From: an uncultured Ilumatobacter sp.
GTDB taxonomy: Bacteria > Actinomycetota > Acidimicrobiia > Acidimicrobiales > Ilumatobacteraceae
Assembly (NCBI GenBank): GCA_938091165.1
Contig: CALKNK010000043.1
Location: forward strand, 42,990 to 106,989
Direction of reading: 5' to 3'
DNA length: 64,000 bases
Shown here piece by piece: positions 26,333 through 34,648 of the stretch (position 1 is its first letter; every line of letters starts with the position of its first letter). A program made the translations under genes and the position numbers. Under the pieces are notes generated by a model. That model was not told the origin of the DNA. It made no database searches and saw only the letters and a program-made list of their open reading frames with translations.

Positions 26333-27730
26333 ATGAGCGATATCGTCTACGGCTCCAAGATGAGCGACGCCGAGGGTCTGATGTGGCGCCTTGAAAAAGA
26401 CCCACAACTGTCTTCAACGTTCGGAACAGTCACGCTTCTCGACCGAGCACCTGACTTCGAGCTACTTACCGCCCGCCTTGTGCGTGCCACGCTGACAATG
26501 CCCCGATTACGGCAGCGAGTTCAAACTACCCCAGGAAATATCGGTGCTCCGACCTGGGTCAACGACCCGGACTTCGACATTAATATGCACGTCCGACGTC
26601 TTGCCCTCCCCAAGCCGGGCAGCGAGCGACAACTGTTCGACCTTGCCAGCCTCATTTGCGCCGACCCGTTCGATCGTTCTCGACCGCTCTGGCAGTTCAC
26701 CGTCATCGAAGGTCTTCAAAATGACCGGGCCGCCATCATCCAGAAGCTCCACCACACGATCGCTGACGGCGAAAGCGGTGTGCAACTATCGCTCGAGTAC
26801 CTCGACCTTGAGCGCAACGCAGTGCAGCCGATGACTCCCAGTCCAGATGAAATTGATAGCGCCTATGAAGACCTCCGAGATGCCGACACAAAGGCCGCCG
26901 ACGCAGTGCGCGACGTGCTCGGCAGCGGTTTGCGTTTCCCGCTCGAAGTAGCGAAGCAGGTCAAGGAACTGCTTGCCGATCCTGGGCAACTTTCTGATGC
27001 AAGCAACGCTGCAGCCGACACCTTTCGCGGAATCATCTCGCAACTCAGCGATACCGATGCTGCGCATTCGCCTCTCTGGACTGGTCGGTCCGCGCGACGC
27101 CGAATCGAACACGCAACGGCACCGCTCGACAGCACAAAGGCGGCCGCCGAGGCCCTTGGGGGCACCCTTAATACTGCGTTCATCACCATTGCTTCCGAAG
27201 CAGCCAGCCGGTACCACGTAGCGCTCGAAGCCCCAGTCGACTTCCTTCGGTCATCGATGGCGATCAGCACTCGCACCGAGGAGTCGGGCGCCAACGCATT
27301 TTCACTGGTCCGACTGCTCGTCCCAGCCAACGAAATGCCAATCGACGAAAGGTTCCACTCCATTCAAAAAGCTGCGACTCATGCGATTGAGGCCAGCTCA
27401 AACACCTCCCTGGACGCGCTCGCCGCCATGACATCAGCGATGCCAACCTCGCTGATCACTCGACTGGCGCGCCAACAATCGCGGACCGTTGACTTTGCGA
27501 CCTCAAACGTGCGCGGTGCGCCTGTCCCGTTATATGTCGCCGGAGCGAAACTGTTGCACAACGTCCCGATAGGCCCGCTTAGCGGCGTTGCGTTCAACCT
27601 CACGCTGCTCAGCTACAACGGACATCTCGATATGGGGCTGAACTCTGACGTGGCGGCCGTGAGAGAACCTGAACTCTTAAAAGCCTGCCTAACCGACTCG
27701 ATTTCAGCCTTCACTGCCCACGCTGGCTGA
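26333..27730 (+). CDS. Wax ester synthase / diacylglycerol acyltransferase (WS/DGAT family)
   Basis: The 465-residue protein has the active-site motif HHTIADGE (HHxxxDG) around residue 143, FDRSRPLWQFTVIEGL before it, and the C-terminal SNVRGAPVPLYVAGAKL and FNLTLLSYNG regions typical of bacterial WS/DGAT enzymes. These transfer fatty acyl groups from acyl-CoA to alcohols or diacylglycerol, forming storage lipid at the membrane. The ATG is preceded by TACCCT 8 bases upstream. The PAP2 gene upstream could supply diacylglycerol, so a small storage-lipid module is possible. Substrate preference is not visible. Confidence 0.93.
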   Translation: MSDIVYGSKMSDAEGLMWRLEKDPQLSSTFGTVTLLDRAPDFELLTARLVRATLTMPRLRQRVQTTPGNIGAPTWVNDPDFDINMHVRRLALPKPGSERQLFDLASLICADPFDRSRPLWQFTVIEGLQNDRAAIIQKLHHTIADGESGVQLSLEYLDLERNAVQPMTPSPDEIDSAYEDLRDADTKAADAVRDVLGSGLRFPLEVAKQVKELLADPGQLSDASNAAADTFRGIISQLSDTDAAHSPLWTGRSARRRIEHATAPLDSTKAAAEALGGTLNTAFITIASEAASRYHVALEAPVDFLRSSMAISTRTEESGANAFSLVRLLVPANEMPIDERFHSIQKAATHAIEASSNTSLDALAAMTSAMPTSLITRLARQQSRTVDFATSNVRGAPVPLYVAGAKLLHNVPIGPLSGVAFNLTLLSYNGHLDMGLNSDVAAVREPELLKACLTDSISAFTAHAG

Positions 27731-27752
27731 ACTAGCAACAGGCTCTTTCGAG

Positions 27753-27968
27753 TCAGACAGCTTCGGTAGCGATTGGCTCAATCGTCTCGATCACCGGCAT
27801 GACAGCAACATCAGCTTCGGTGGTGAGAAGGCTCCGTACATCAAGCAAAAGATCGGCAACCTCGCCGGTCGACACGAGTTCACGCGACATCATCTTGGCG
27901 AGTGCGCCGTCGATGACTCCGAGTGCCTCGTTGATAACTGCTTCGTTTGCGTTGCGCTGATCAGTCAT
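27753..27968 (-). CDS. Small hypothetical protein (71 residues)
   Basis: I do not recognise this short protein. It is predicted to be mostly helical with regular hydrophobic spacing (VINEALGVIDGALAKMMS, EVADLLLDVRSLL) and a flexible Val/Thr/Ile-rich end. It contains no cysteines or membrane segment. Support comes from a clean ATG with TACCGT 8 bases upstream and consistent codon use in a place with no competing frame. It converges on the WS/DGAT gene, with 22 bases between the stops. Confidence 0.6.
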   Translation of the reverse strand: MTDQRNANEAVINEALGVIDGALAKMMSRELVSTGEVADLLLDVRSLLTTEADVAVMPVIETIEPIATEAV

Positions 27969-27976
27969 TACTGAAC

Positions 27977-27982
27977 ACGGTA
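27977..27982 (-). promoter_or_regulatory. Putative -10 element for the 71-residue protein gene
   Basis: On the reverse strand TACCGT lies 8 bases upstream of the ATG at 27968, fitting the leaderless pattern found across the window. Confidence 0.4.
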
Positions 27983-28191
27983 CCTGCCGATTAGCGCGCG
28001 TGCGTGCTCTACCTGCGAGTTCAGAAAGCTGTCACACCATCTTTTGAATCCGCGACGATCCGGAGCGACAGCGACACAACCTTGAGCCAGGCGAACAGCG
28101 CAGGCTCCAACGGTTCGGTGCATCGAATCCTAATGATTGACAACACCACAAAACAGGGTGGTGAGCGGTCGTCCGCCTACGATGCGTTGCC

Positions 28192-28974
28192 ATGGAGCTG
28201 CACGGAAAGAACGTCGTCGTCACGGGTGCAGGACGAGGCATTGGTGAAGCGCTCGCCCGCGAGTTTCATGCACGTGGCGCCAACGTCGTGTTGGCCGACC
28301 TCCGAGATGCTCGCAACGTTGCTGCAACCCTTCCTGGCGCCGTGGCCCTTGACGCTGACGTCAGTACCGATGGTGGCAACAAAGCGCTCGTTGAGCAGTC
28401 GATGAAGGAGCTCGGGCAGATCGACCTGTTTTTTGCCAACGCTGGGGTAGGGACGGGAGCAGGCATCGTCGAGACGCCAGAAGACGATTGGGAGTTGGCG
28501 ATGAATGTGAACGTCCACGCCCACCGCTGGGCAGCCAAGTACCTCCTTCCAGACTGGCTCGAACGCGGCAGCGGGTATTTCTGTTCCACAGCTTCAGCGG
28601 CCGGGCTGCTCGCACAGATCGGCTCTGGGCCGTACACCGTTACCAAGCGGGCAGCCGTTGCATTTGCTGAATACATGGCCATTACATACGGCGACAGCGG
28701 TGTAAAGGTCACCTGCCTCTGTCCTCAGGGAGTCAACACTGCCATGTTGCATGCAGGCGATGGTGTACTTCCTGGCGGCAACGTAGTGAAGGTTGCGGGC
28801 GACGTCCTTGAGCCTGCCGACGTCGCAGTCGAGGCAGTTGACACCATTGAACGCGAGGAGTTCTTTGTTCTTCCGCATCCCGAAGTGGCGGATTATGTGC
28901 AGTTGAAAGCTGAAAATCCGGAGCGTTGGCTAGGTGGCATGCGCAAGTTGCAGCGCTCGGTCATGGGCGGCTGA
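28192..28974 (+). CDS. Short-chain dehydrogenase/reductase
   Basis: The 260-residue SDR has TGAGRGIGEALA for NAD(P) binding, FANAGVGTGAG in place of the usual NNAG, and the catalytic Ser and YxxxK in STASAAGLLAQIGSGPYTVTK. The C-terminus (QLKAENPERWLGGMRKLQR) resembles a group of actinobacterial SDRs with unknown substrates. TACGAT is 8 bases before the ATG. A 101-residue hypothetical gene follows after 18 bases and is probably co-transcribed. Confidence 0.88.
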   Translation: MELHGKNVVVTGAGRGIGEALAREFHARGANVVLADLRDARNVAATLPGAVALDADVSTDGGNKALVEQSMKELGQIDLFFANAGVGTGAGIVETPEDDWELAMNVNVHAHRWAAKYLLPDWLERGSGYFCSTASAAGLLAQIGSGPYTVTKRAAVAFAEYMAITYGDSGVKVTCLCPQGVNTAMLHAGDGVLPGGNVVKVAGDVLEPADVAVEAVDTIEREEFFVLPHPEVADYVQLKAENPERWLGGMRKLQRSVMGG

Positions 28975-28992
28975 CTTTCCTCAATCTCGCCT

Positions 28993-29298
28993 ATGCAACG
29001 CTCGCCTGCCGCCCTCGCCCGCCTCGGGTTACGCCACGACGAGCCGATTCGCTTCCGACGCAACAAGACAGGCCGGTGGGTGGTCGGCAAAGTTGTTGGC
29101 ATCGAACCGGACGGCAGCATCTTGCTTCGAGACCCTGACGGCTCCGCTCGGTCGCTGCGCGCCGAAGTCGTTGAAATCCGTCGCCCCGGGTCGCGAGGCC
29201 GCTTGCGGTGGCGTGTTGTCAGCGACGTGGCCGTCACGTGGGAACAACTTGAGATGTTCGGCACCGACCCGGTAGCTCCAACCTTGTTCGAGGAGTGA
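28993..29298 (+). CDS. Small hypothetical protein, beta-barrel-like
   Basis: The 101-residue protein is rich in Arg and Val with alternating beta-strand patterns (IRFRRNKTGRWVVGKVVGIE, GSILLRDPDGSARSLRAEVV, RLRWRVVSDVAVTWEQLEMF). It looks like a small SH3- or PAS-like barrel domain without cysteines or membrane segments. I do not recognise a named family. It lies 18 bases after the SDR gene, without a separate promoter, so it probably belongs to the same transcript. Confidence 0.65.
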   Translation: MQRSPAALARLGLRHDEPIRFRRNKTGRWVVGKVVGIEPDGSILLRDPDGSARSLRAEVVEIRRPGSRGRLRWRVVSDVAVTWEQLEMFGTDPVAPTLFEE

Positions 29299-29395
29299 TC
29301 GATTCCGCTGGGCACAATTCTCTACTCATGACCCGTTGAGCTTCAGCGACTGCCATTGCCATTCAGAGTCATTGCTGCGATGTAAGAAACTGCGT

Positions 29396-29422
29396 CCAAC
29401 GCAAGGCGTAGAATGGCGTTGG
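29396..29422. terminator. Possible hairpin terminator between convergent genes
   Basis: CCAACGC and GCGTTGG form a perfect 7-base stem around a 13-base loop, lying between the convergent hypothetical gene (ends 29298) and nudC (ends 29548). There is no T run, so the assignment is weak. The rest of the gap 29299-29547 holds nothing else that I can support. Confidence 0.3.
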
Positions 29423-29547
29423 CATTGAAGTTGAAATTAACGATGAAAAACCGGCCGCCTCAGTCAACCGGCATGTTGCAGCACCGATCCTGCAGCTTGT
29501 TGCGGTAGCAATGATTACGTCAGTGAGCTACAGACCAGTCAGTGCGT

Positions 29548-30378
29548 TCAGACCTCGTTGATCCACTGTTCGATGATCCTGCCGGCGATCGACATTGTCG
29601 GCGGAATCATCGGCAGATCGTCCTTGCGATACCAGTGGGCATCCATGATCTCGGACTCCTCACACACAATGTCGCCGCCGGTGTAGCTTGCGCGAAAGCC
29701 GGCCATCAGGCTGTGCGGAAAGGGCCAGGGCTGGCTGCCGACGTATCGAACATCGTTGACGTCCACCCCGACTTCTTCTTTGACCTCTCGGATGACTGCT
29801 CCTTCAAGGTCTTCGCCCGGCTCGACAAAACCCGCAAGGCACGAGTACATCGGAACCGAGAAGCGCACTCCACGAGCCAGCAAGGCTTCCTGATCGGGGC
29901 CCTGTTCACCGCGAGTGATCAGGGTGATCATTGCTGGAGCGACGCGCGGATAAACAACGAGTTCGCACGCCGGGCACATCAGCCCTCGCTCGCCGGCAGA
30001 AAGTCCTGTAGGCGTTGCGCACCGGCCACAGAATCGGTGAGTGCGGACCCACTCGACTACCTGCAACGCTCGACCTGCTGCGAGCCACTCAGCTTGCGAA
30101 GCCACGCCGAAGTACCGGTAGAGATCCACTGCCGCTCCAAACGACGGATCACCCGCGACATCGGGGACATCGATTGCCCACCATCCTTTACCGTCGACGA
30201 TGCCAATGAAATGTTGCGGCCAGGTCTCATCTTCAGCTCGGTCGTCAACGAAGACTGTGGTGCCGATGACATGCACGAATCGCCGTTCGCCCACGAACTC
30301 CCCAGGCACATCATTGAGCGGCTGGTACAGCGCTGCGGTGTTCATCGATACAAGATTCAGTTCCATGCTCGAGCTCAT
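29548..30378 (-). CDS. nudC: NADH pyrophosphatase / NAD-cap hydrolase NudC
   Basis: NudC splits NAD(H) to NMN(H) and AMP and can remove NAD caps from RNA. The protein has the zinc ribbon (RFCGRCATPTG with CPACELVVYPRVAP), the Nudix box GFVEPGEDLEGAVIREVKEE followed by VG, and the NudC-specific SQPWPFPHSLM. The frame is open up to 30693, but that part overlaps the opposite gene and has poor composition. Several ATG codons (30387, 30378, 30366, 30345) are possible; 30378 is used here with low certainty. The gene is divergent from the nitrobindin gene. Confidence 0.92.
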   Translation of the reverse strand: MSSSMELNLVSMNTAALYQPLNDVPGEFVGERRFVHVIGTTVFVDDRAEDETWPQHFIGIVDGKGWWAIDVPDVAGDPSFGAAVDLYRYFGVASQAEWLAAGRALQVVEWVRTHRFCGRCATPTGLSAGERGLMCPACELVVYPRVAPAMITLITRGEQGPDQEALLARGVRFSVPMYSCLAGFVEPGEDLEGAVIREVKEEVGVDVNDVRYVGSQPWPFPHSLMAGFRASYTGGDIVCEESEIMDAHWYRKDDLPMIPPTMSIAGRIIEQWINEV

Positions 30379-30413
30379 TGTCGGCATTAGTACCACGAAC
30401 ACGTAGCGCGGCG

Positions 30414-30419
30414 TAGCGT
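30414..30419 (+). promoter_or_regulatory. Putative -10 element for the nitrobindin-like gene
   Basis: TAGCGT lies 7 bases upstream of the ATG at 30427, in the short gap shared with divergent nudC. The spacing would give a leaderless transcript. Confidence 0.4.
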
Positions 30420-30426
30420 CGCAAGC

Positions 30427-30933
30427 ATGACTGCCGCATCGGGACCAGTTCTCCACACCGATCTCGCCGACGTTGCAATGCTCCTTGGAACCTGGGCGGG
30501 AACCGGCCGTGGCGAATACCCGACCATCGCGCCGTTCGAGTACACGGAGTCCATCACCTTTAGTCATGTGGGCAAGCCATTCCTTGCCTATGAACAGCGC
30601 ACGTGTGCAACCGAGAGCGGTCGCCCGCTGCATGCCGAATCTGGCTACTGGCGGTTTCCCCGGCGAGGCTTGACTGAGCTTGTGCTCGCCCACCCAACCG
30701 GAGTCACGGAAATACTCGAAGGCTTTGCGGCCCCCAACCTGCCTGGAAGCGCCACGTTCATGATCGACCTCCGCTCGACGTCAGTCACCGGCTCGTCGTC
30801 GGCCAAAAATGTCACTCAGACCGAGCGCACCTTCGAGGTAACTGGCGACACAATGCGGTACACGGTGCGAATGGCCGCAGTCGGCCTGCCGATTCAGCAT
30901 CACCTTTCGGCAGTTCTTCAGCGGGTCGTCTGA
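30427..30933 (+). CDS. Nitrobindin-like heme-binding beta-barrel protein
   Basis: The 168-residue protein has the nitrobindin opening LLGTWAGTGRGEYPTI, the central strands (YWRFPRRGLTELVLAHPTGV), and the C-terminal QHHLSAVLQR with the His that ligates heme iron. Nitrobindins form a ten-stranded barrel that binds ferric heme and can isomerise peroxynitrite; Rv2717c of M. tuberculosis is the closest known type. The length matches. It is preceded by TAGCGT and divergent from nudC. The neighbour downstream is a thiolase with its own promoter. Confidence 0.88.
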   Translation: MTAASGPVLHTDLADVAMLLGTWAGTGRGEYPTIAPFEYTESITFSHVGKPFLAYEQRTCATESGRPLHAESGYWRFPRRGLTELVLAHPTGVTEILEGFAAPNLPGSATFMIDLRSTSVTGSSSAKNVTQTERTFEVTGDTMRYTVRMAAVGLPIQHHLSAVLQRVV

Positions 30934-30982
30934 CGTCGGTCACATTCGGCTCTCGAGCTATGGGGCGGAGCAGTCGGTTTCC

Positions 30983-30988
30983 TACCAT
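30983..30988 (+). promoter_or_regulatory. Putative -10 element for the thiolase gene
   Basis: TACCAT lies 6 bases before the ATG at 30995, and no Shine-Dalgarno sequence is visible. This fits a leaderless transcript. Confidence 0.45.
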
Positions 30989-30994
30989 CAGGTC

Positions 30995-32173
30995 ATGAGC
31001 AATGTCGTGATCGTTGATGCCGTCCGCACTCCTATCGGAAAGCGCAATGGTGGCTTATCCACTTTGCATCCGGGCGAGACGTTGGGTCTTGTTCAAAAAG
31101 CACTGATCGAGCGCACAGGCATCGATCCCGCCGAAGTTGAGCAGGTCGTCGGCGGTGTGGTCAGCCAGGCAGGTGAGCAGGCATTTAATCTCACTCGCAC
31201 AGCCTGGCTTGGCGCCGGTCTTCCACTGACCACCGCAGCGACCACCGTTGACACCCAGTGCGGTTCGAGCCAACAGGCCACAGGTCTCGCAGCATCACTC
31301 GTCGGCTCGGGAGTTGTCGATGCTGCGATGGCCTGTGGAGTCGAGGCCATGAGTCGTGTTCCGATAGGTGCAAGCGGCTCGAAGAAGCTCGGCCTCGGGG
31401 TCCCGATCCCGCCGCCGTACTTCGATCAGTACGAGATGACCTCACAATTCGAAGGTGCCGAGCGCATTGCGGACAAATGGGAAATCACCCGCGAAGACGC
31501 CGACGCGTTCGGCCTTGCATCGCAACAGCGCGCCATCAAGGCCTGGGAAGAGGACCGCTTCGCTGGCCAATACATTGAGGTCGTTGCCCCCGACGTCGAT
31601 CAAGAAGGCGAGCCCACTGGCGCCTCTCACACCGTGGGCCGCGACGAGGGGCTCCGCGAAACTACAATCGAGAAGCTCGCAACGCTCAAACCAGTCGGTC
31701 GACCTGATGGCGTACACACAGCAGGGAACGCGTCCCAGATCTCCGATGGCGCCGCTGCAATTTTGATGATGACCGAGGAGAAGTCCGCCGGACTCGGCCT
31801 CACACCAAAAGCTCGTATCGTCGACACCTGTCTCGTCGGTACCGACCCTGAGTTGATGCTCACCGGCCCGATCGATGCAACACAACGTCTACTTAAGCGC
31901 ACCGGCCTCTCGATCGAAGACATTGACGTGTTCGAGGTCAACGAAGCATTCGCATCTGTGGTGCTCGCCTGGGCGAAAGAAACTGGCGCCGACCTGGCTC
32001 GGACAAATCCGAATGGTGGAGCCATTGCACTGGGTCATCCGCTCGGTGGCACCGGCGCGTTCTTGCTGACCAAGGCGGTCTATGAGTTGGAACGGACTGG
32101 CGGGCGGTACGGCCTCATCTCCATGTGCTGCGGTGGCGGTCTCGGGACCGGCACCATCATCGAGCGAGTCTGA
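30995..32173 (+). CDS. Thiolase, steroid 3-ketoacyl-CoA thiolase (FadA5)-like
   Basis: The 392-residue enzyme carries out thiolytic release of acetyl-CoA from a 3-ketoacyl-CoA. The acylated Cys is in TVDTQCGSSQQATGL, followed by GVEAMSRVPIG, NEAFASVVLAWAKE, the His in NGGAIALGHPLGGTGA and the second Cys in ISMCCGGGLGTG. Several stretches (VEQVVGGVVSQAGEQAFNLT, AERIADKWEITREDADAFGL, HTAGNASQISDGAAA) strongly recall FadA5, the thiolase acting on the cholesterol side chain. That match is by memory of the sequence and needs confirmation. The upstream TACCAT indicates its own promoter. Confidence 0.92.
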   Translation: MSNVVIVDAVRTPIGKRNGGLSTLHPGETLGLVQKALIERTGIDPAEVEQVVGGVVSQAGEQAFNLTRTAWLGAGLPLTTAATTVDTQCGSSQQATGLAASLVGSGVVDAAMACGVEAMSRVPIGASGSKKLGLGVPIPPPYFDQYEMTSQFEGAERIADKWEITREDADAFGLASQQRAIKAWEEDRFAGQYIEVVAPDVDQEGEPTGASHTVGRDEGLRETTIEKLATLKPVGRPDGVHTAGNASQISDGAAAILMMTEEKSAGLGLTPKARIVDTCLVGTDPELMLTGPIDATQRLLKRTGLSIEDIDVFEVNEAFASVVLAWAKETGADLARTNPNGGAIALGHPLGGTGAFLLTKAVYELERTGGRYGLISMCCGGGLGTGTIIERV

Positions 32174-32561
32174 TCAGCAACCGTTATTGGCATCGGACTT
32201 ACTTCTACGCAGTTCGCAGGAGTCCCGTCACAAACGGCTGGCTGGGCAGTTCGGAGTAATCAACATCCGGTGAAGATGCGGCTCGCCGTCACTGCACTCG
32301 AGGCAGTGTCGCAGGTGACACGCTCTACGCGGGCACCATCAGTGCCATGTCAGCTCCGGGAGAACTGCAGCTAAACGCAGTCAGCGGCGGCGACGTCGGT
32401 GACTGCACTCTCGTCGGTTGCGAAATGAGACTCTGCGCCCGCGCCCGGCGCTCTCGACCCCAACCGATGAGACCTTCGCCAACTCCTCGCCGATGCAGTG
32501 AATGCTGCGGAAGCTGACAACACCGGTCTCTGGGCTGCCTGGAGCAGTTAACGTCTAAGTC
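32174..32561. other. Intergenic stretch with possible gene remnant
   Basis: No intact gene is seen. The last part (32471-32551, plus strand) reads DLRQLLADAVNAAEADNTGL followed by WAAWSS and a stop, which looks like a genuine protein C-terminus, and about 32,300-32,420 in another frame reads VAGDTLYAGTISAMSAPGEL. Stops and frame changes separate them, so this is probably a decayed gene of unknown family. TAACGT at 32549-32554 is a likely -10 element for the next gene. Confidence 0.35.
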
Positions 32562-33395
32562 GTGACCACCCTCGCCGAACGGCTCGGATATGCCCCTGAC
32601 GTCAAGCTCGTTATCCTTTCCTGCGACGACCTCGGCGCAAGTCACGCGTCAAATGTCGGCGTGTTTCATGCAATGCGTGAAGGTGCTGCCACCTGCGCCT
32701 CAATCATGGTGCCTGCACCGTGGGCCTGCCATGCAGCGGATAACAGCACACCGAGCGATGACATTGGCGTGCACCTCACCCTTAATGCAGAACACAGCTG
32801 CTACCGCTGGGGACCGATCACCAACTCCCCCTCGCTGTTCTCCGGCGAAGGCGGGTTCCCGCGTTCGCTCGAAGACCTCTGGGAACATGCTGACCACACC
32901 GAGGTTCTCCGCGAACTCAGAGCACAGATCGAACGTGCCTTTGCCTGGGGCATCGACGTCACACACCTTGCGCCGCATTTGTCGGCTATCACCCTGCGAC
33001 CCGAGTTCTTTGACATCTACCTCGAGTTGGCGTTCGAGTACCGATTGCCAATCCGCCTCCCCTCAACGGTCACCGCCGAGCAAGCGGGATTCCCGTTCCG
33101 CCAGCTCGCTGCTGATGAAGGTGTGGTGTTTCCCGATCACTTCGACCACGACTGGCGTGCGGGCAGCTCCGATCGCGTTTTCGAAGCCATCGCTGCGTTG
33201 CAACCAGGCGTGACCGAGATCCACATCCAACCAGCCATTGACACGCCGGAAGTGCGGGCGTTCGCCGGGGACGCGGCTGATGGCTGGGTCGCCGACCTCA
33301 AGCTCGCGACCAGTGGAGAATTACGCACGGCCCTCAACGCGTCGGGCGCCGTGACGATTGGTTTCAGAGAACTCCGCGCTGCCCAGAGGGCGTGA
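32562..33395 (+). CDS. ChbG/HpnK (YdjC) family carbohydrate deacetylase-like protein
   Basis: The 277-residue protein starts with a strand followed by SCDDLGASHASN, the metal-binding Asp motif of the YdjC family, then DIGVHLTLNAEH and VTHLAPHLSA, where the two His residues complete the metal site. Family members remove acetyl groups from N-acetylated sugars such as chitobiose or hopanoid-linked GlcNAc. The motifs are slightly changed (DDLG for DDFG, LAPH for LDSH), so activity on sugars is probable but not certain. GTG start with TAACGT 7 bases upstream. No sugar cluster surrounds it. Confidence 0.83.
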   Translation: MTTLAERLGYAPDVKLVILSCDDLGASHASNVGVFHAMREGAATCASIMVPAPWACHAADNSTPSDDIGVHLTLNAEHSCYRWGPITNSPSLFSGEGGFPRSLEDLWEHADHTEVLRELRAQIERAFAWGIDVTHLAPHLSAITLRPEFFDIYLELAFEYRLPIRLPSTVTAEQAGFPFRQLAADEGVVFPDHFDHDWRAGSSDRVFEAIAALQPGVTEIHIQPAIDTPEVRAFAGDAADGWVADLKLATSGELRTALNASGAVTIGFRELRAAQRA

Positions 33396-33449
33396 CGCCC
33401 TCAAAGGGTGCGAGGCATGACAGGACGCAAGTCGGCCGAGCTGCGGCGG

Positions 33450-33686
33450 TTACGCAGCAGCAACGAGCGCAGCGAGGGCCGCGGCAGCCTCGCCCGACTT
33501 CAGAAGATCAAGGATCTGGCCGGTGTGGCCAACTGCCTTAAGCTTGCCCCGCATGAAAGCGACCGTGGGGTTGAAATCGTCTGCGGCTGCGTCGACAAGC
33601 GGCACAGTGATAACGATGTCCGCATCATCGGGTCCGTCGACGCGTTCGTCTTTCTTGGCAACCACAACTACATACCGCACGCTCAT
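33450..33686 (-). CDS. Mini SCP2-like protein coupled to mca
   Basis: The 78-residue product matches the second half of an SCP2 sterol-carrier domain: DADIVITVPLVDAAADDFNP, then TVAFMRGKLKAVGHTGQILD and an Ala-rich helix. The N-terminal strands of a full domain of about 100 or more residues are missing. Its ATG overlaps the stop of the mca gene (ATGA, 33683-33686), so the two are translationally coupled. A small lipid- or thiol-ligand-binding role is possible. It may be a real minimal domain, since the start is clean and the overlap deliberate-looking, or the remains of a longer gene. Confidence 0.65.
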   Translation of the reverse strand: MSVRYVVVVAKKDERVDGPDDADIVITVPLVDAAADDFNPTVAFMRGKLKAVGHTGQILDLLKSGEAAAALAALVAAA

Positions 33687-34591
33687 GAGGTCACACTCTC
33701 GCGCACTCCAGCGAATAGGTCACGCTCACCGTCATCAGTCGGAATGGGGCCAGCTACCGAGCGGGCAAGGATCCAATCCTCCCAGGGATAGGCAATCGAC
33801 AACTGCTCGTCGGTCAGTCCGAACCACCAACCGGCATTAGGGTCGACCTGCGTGGCGTGCGCTCGTAGTGCACCCGTCCGGGCCCACTGAAAGCTGGTGC
33901 AGTCGATCTTGGTAGTCACCCGATGGTCCTGGCCATCGCGAGCAAGCCAGTCTTCAGAAAACGGGGATGCTCCAGTGTGCTCAATCATGGCTTCATGCAC
34001 TGCGACAATGCGCGCCTTAGTCCAGACCGAGTAATACAGCTTCGAAGGCTCAAAGGGCTCGCCAAGCTCGGGATACCAGTCCGCATCGCCGGCACGTTCG
34101 AAGGCCAACACCGAAATGTCATGCACGCGCAGATGATCAGGATGCGGGTAGCCAGCTTGATCATCGCCATAGGTAATCATGACTTGCGACTTCGTCCGGC
34201 GAACGATGGCTACTAAACGACCAACTGCTTCATCAAGATCAGCCTGGTGGAAGCAATCAGGATGATCATTCGGCGCCGTCTCGGCCATGCCCGAGTCGCG
34301 GTAGCCGAGCATTTCTACTTCGTCGAAGCCGATGACAGCCGCTGCAGCGGCCAACTCTGGCGCCCGCATCGAAGCCACCAGCACCCTCTCCTCATCGGGC
34401 TCAAGGCCGTAGAACGGTTGCCCTTTCTCGCGCAAGGAGGGATTCTGAAGATCACCTTCTTCGCCACCGGTACAACAAACCAGAACCGTATGAACACCCT
34501 CGGCGCCGTATTTGGCGAGCGTCGGTGCGCCTTTTGACGCCTCATCATCCGGATGCGCATGGACGGTCAACAGCGTGAGACGATCAGCCAC
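33683..34591 (-). CDS. mca: Mycothiol S-conjugate amidase (PIG-L/LmbE deacetylase family)
   Basis: Mca cleaves mycothiol S-conjugates to release mercapturic acids for export, detoxifying electrophiles. The 302-residue protein has the zinc-binding AHPDDEASKG near the N-terminus, the second His pair in YPHPDHLRVHD, the segment LVCCTGGEEGDLQNPSLR, and a C-terminal part DCTSFQWARTGALRAHATQ that separates Mca from the shorter MshB deacetylases. GTG start with TATCCT 6 bases upstream. The family indicates that the host makes mycothiol. The downstream SCP2-like gene is coupled to it. Confidence 0.85.
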   Translation of the reverse strand: MADRLTLLTVHAHPDDEASKGAPTLAKYGAEGVHTVLVCCTGGEEGDLQNPSLREKGQPFYGLEPDEERVLVASMRAPELAAAAAVIGFDEVEMLGYRDSGMAETAPNDHPDCFHQADLDEAVGRLVAIVRRTKSQVMITYGDDQAGYPHPDHLRVHDISVLAFERAGDADWYPELGEPFEPSKLYYSVWTKARIVAVHEAMIEHTGASPFSEDWLARDGQDHRVTTKIDCTSFQWARTGALRAHATQVDPNAGWWFGLTDEQLSIAYPWEDWILARSVAGPIPTDDGERDLFAGVRESVTS

Positions 34592-34597
34592 AACCCG

Positions 34598-34603
34598 AGG
34601 ATA
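34598..34603 (-). promoter_or_regulatory. Putative -10 element for mca
   Basis: On the reverse strand TATCCT lies 6 bases before the GTG at 34591; no ribosome site is visible, in line with a leaderless message. Confidence 0.45.
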
Positions 34604-34648
34604 CCGGCGCGGCCCCAGGCCAGGGCTGGCGACCTACGATGTTAGGCG

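Noticed and set aside
29542..30390. Plus-strand open frame of 282 codons
   Set aside because: It is the antisense shadow of nudC, which has its zinc ribbon, Nudix box and SQPWPFPHS motif.
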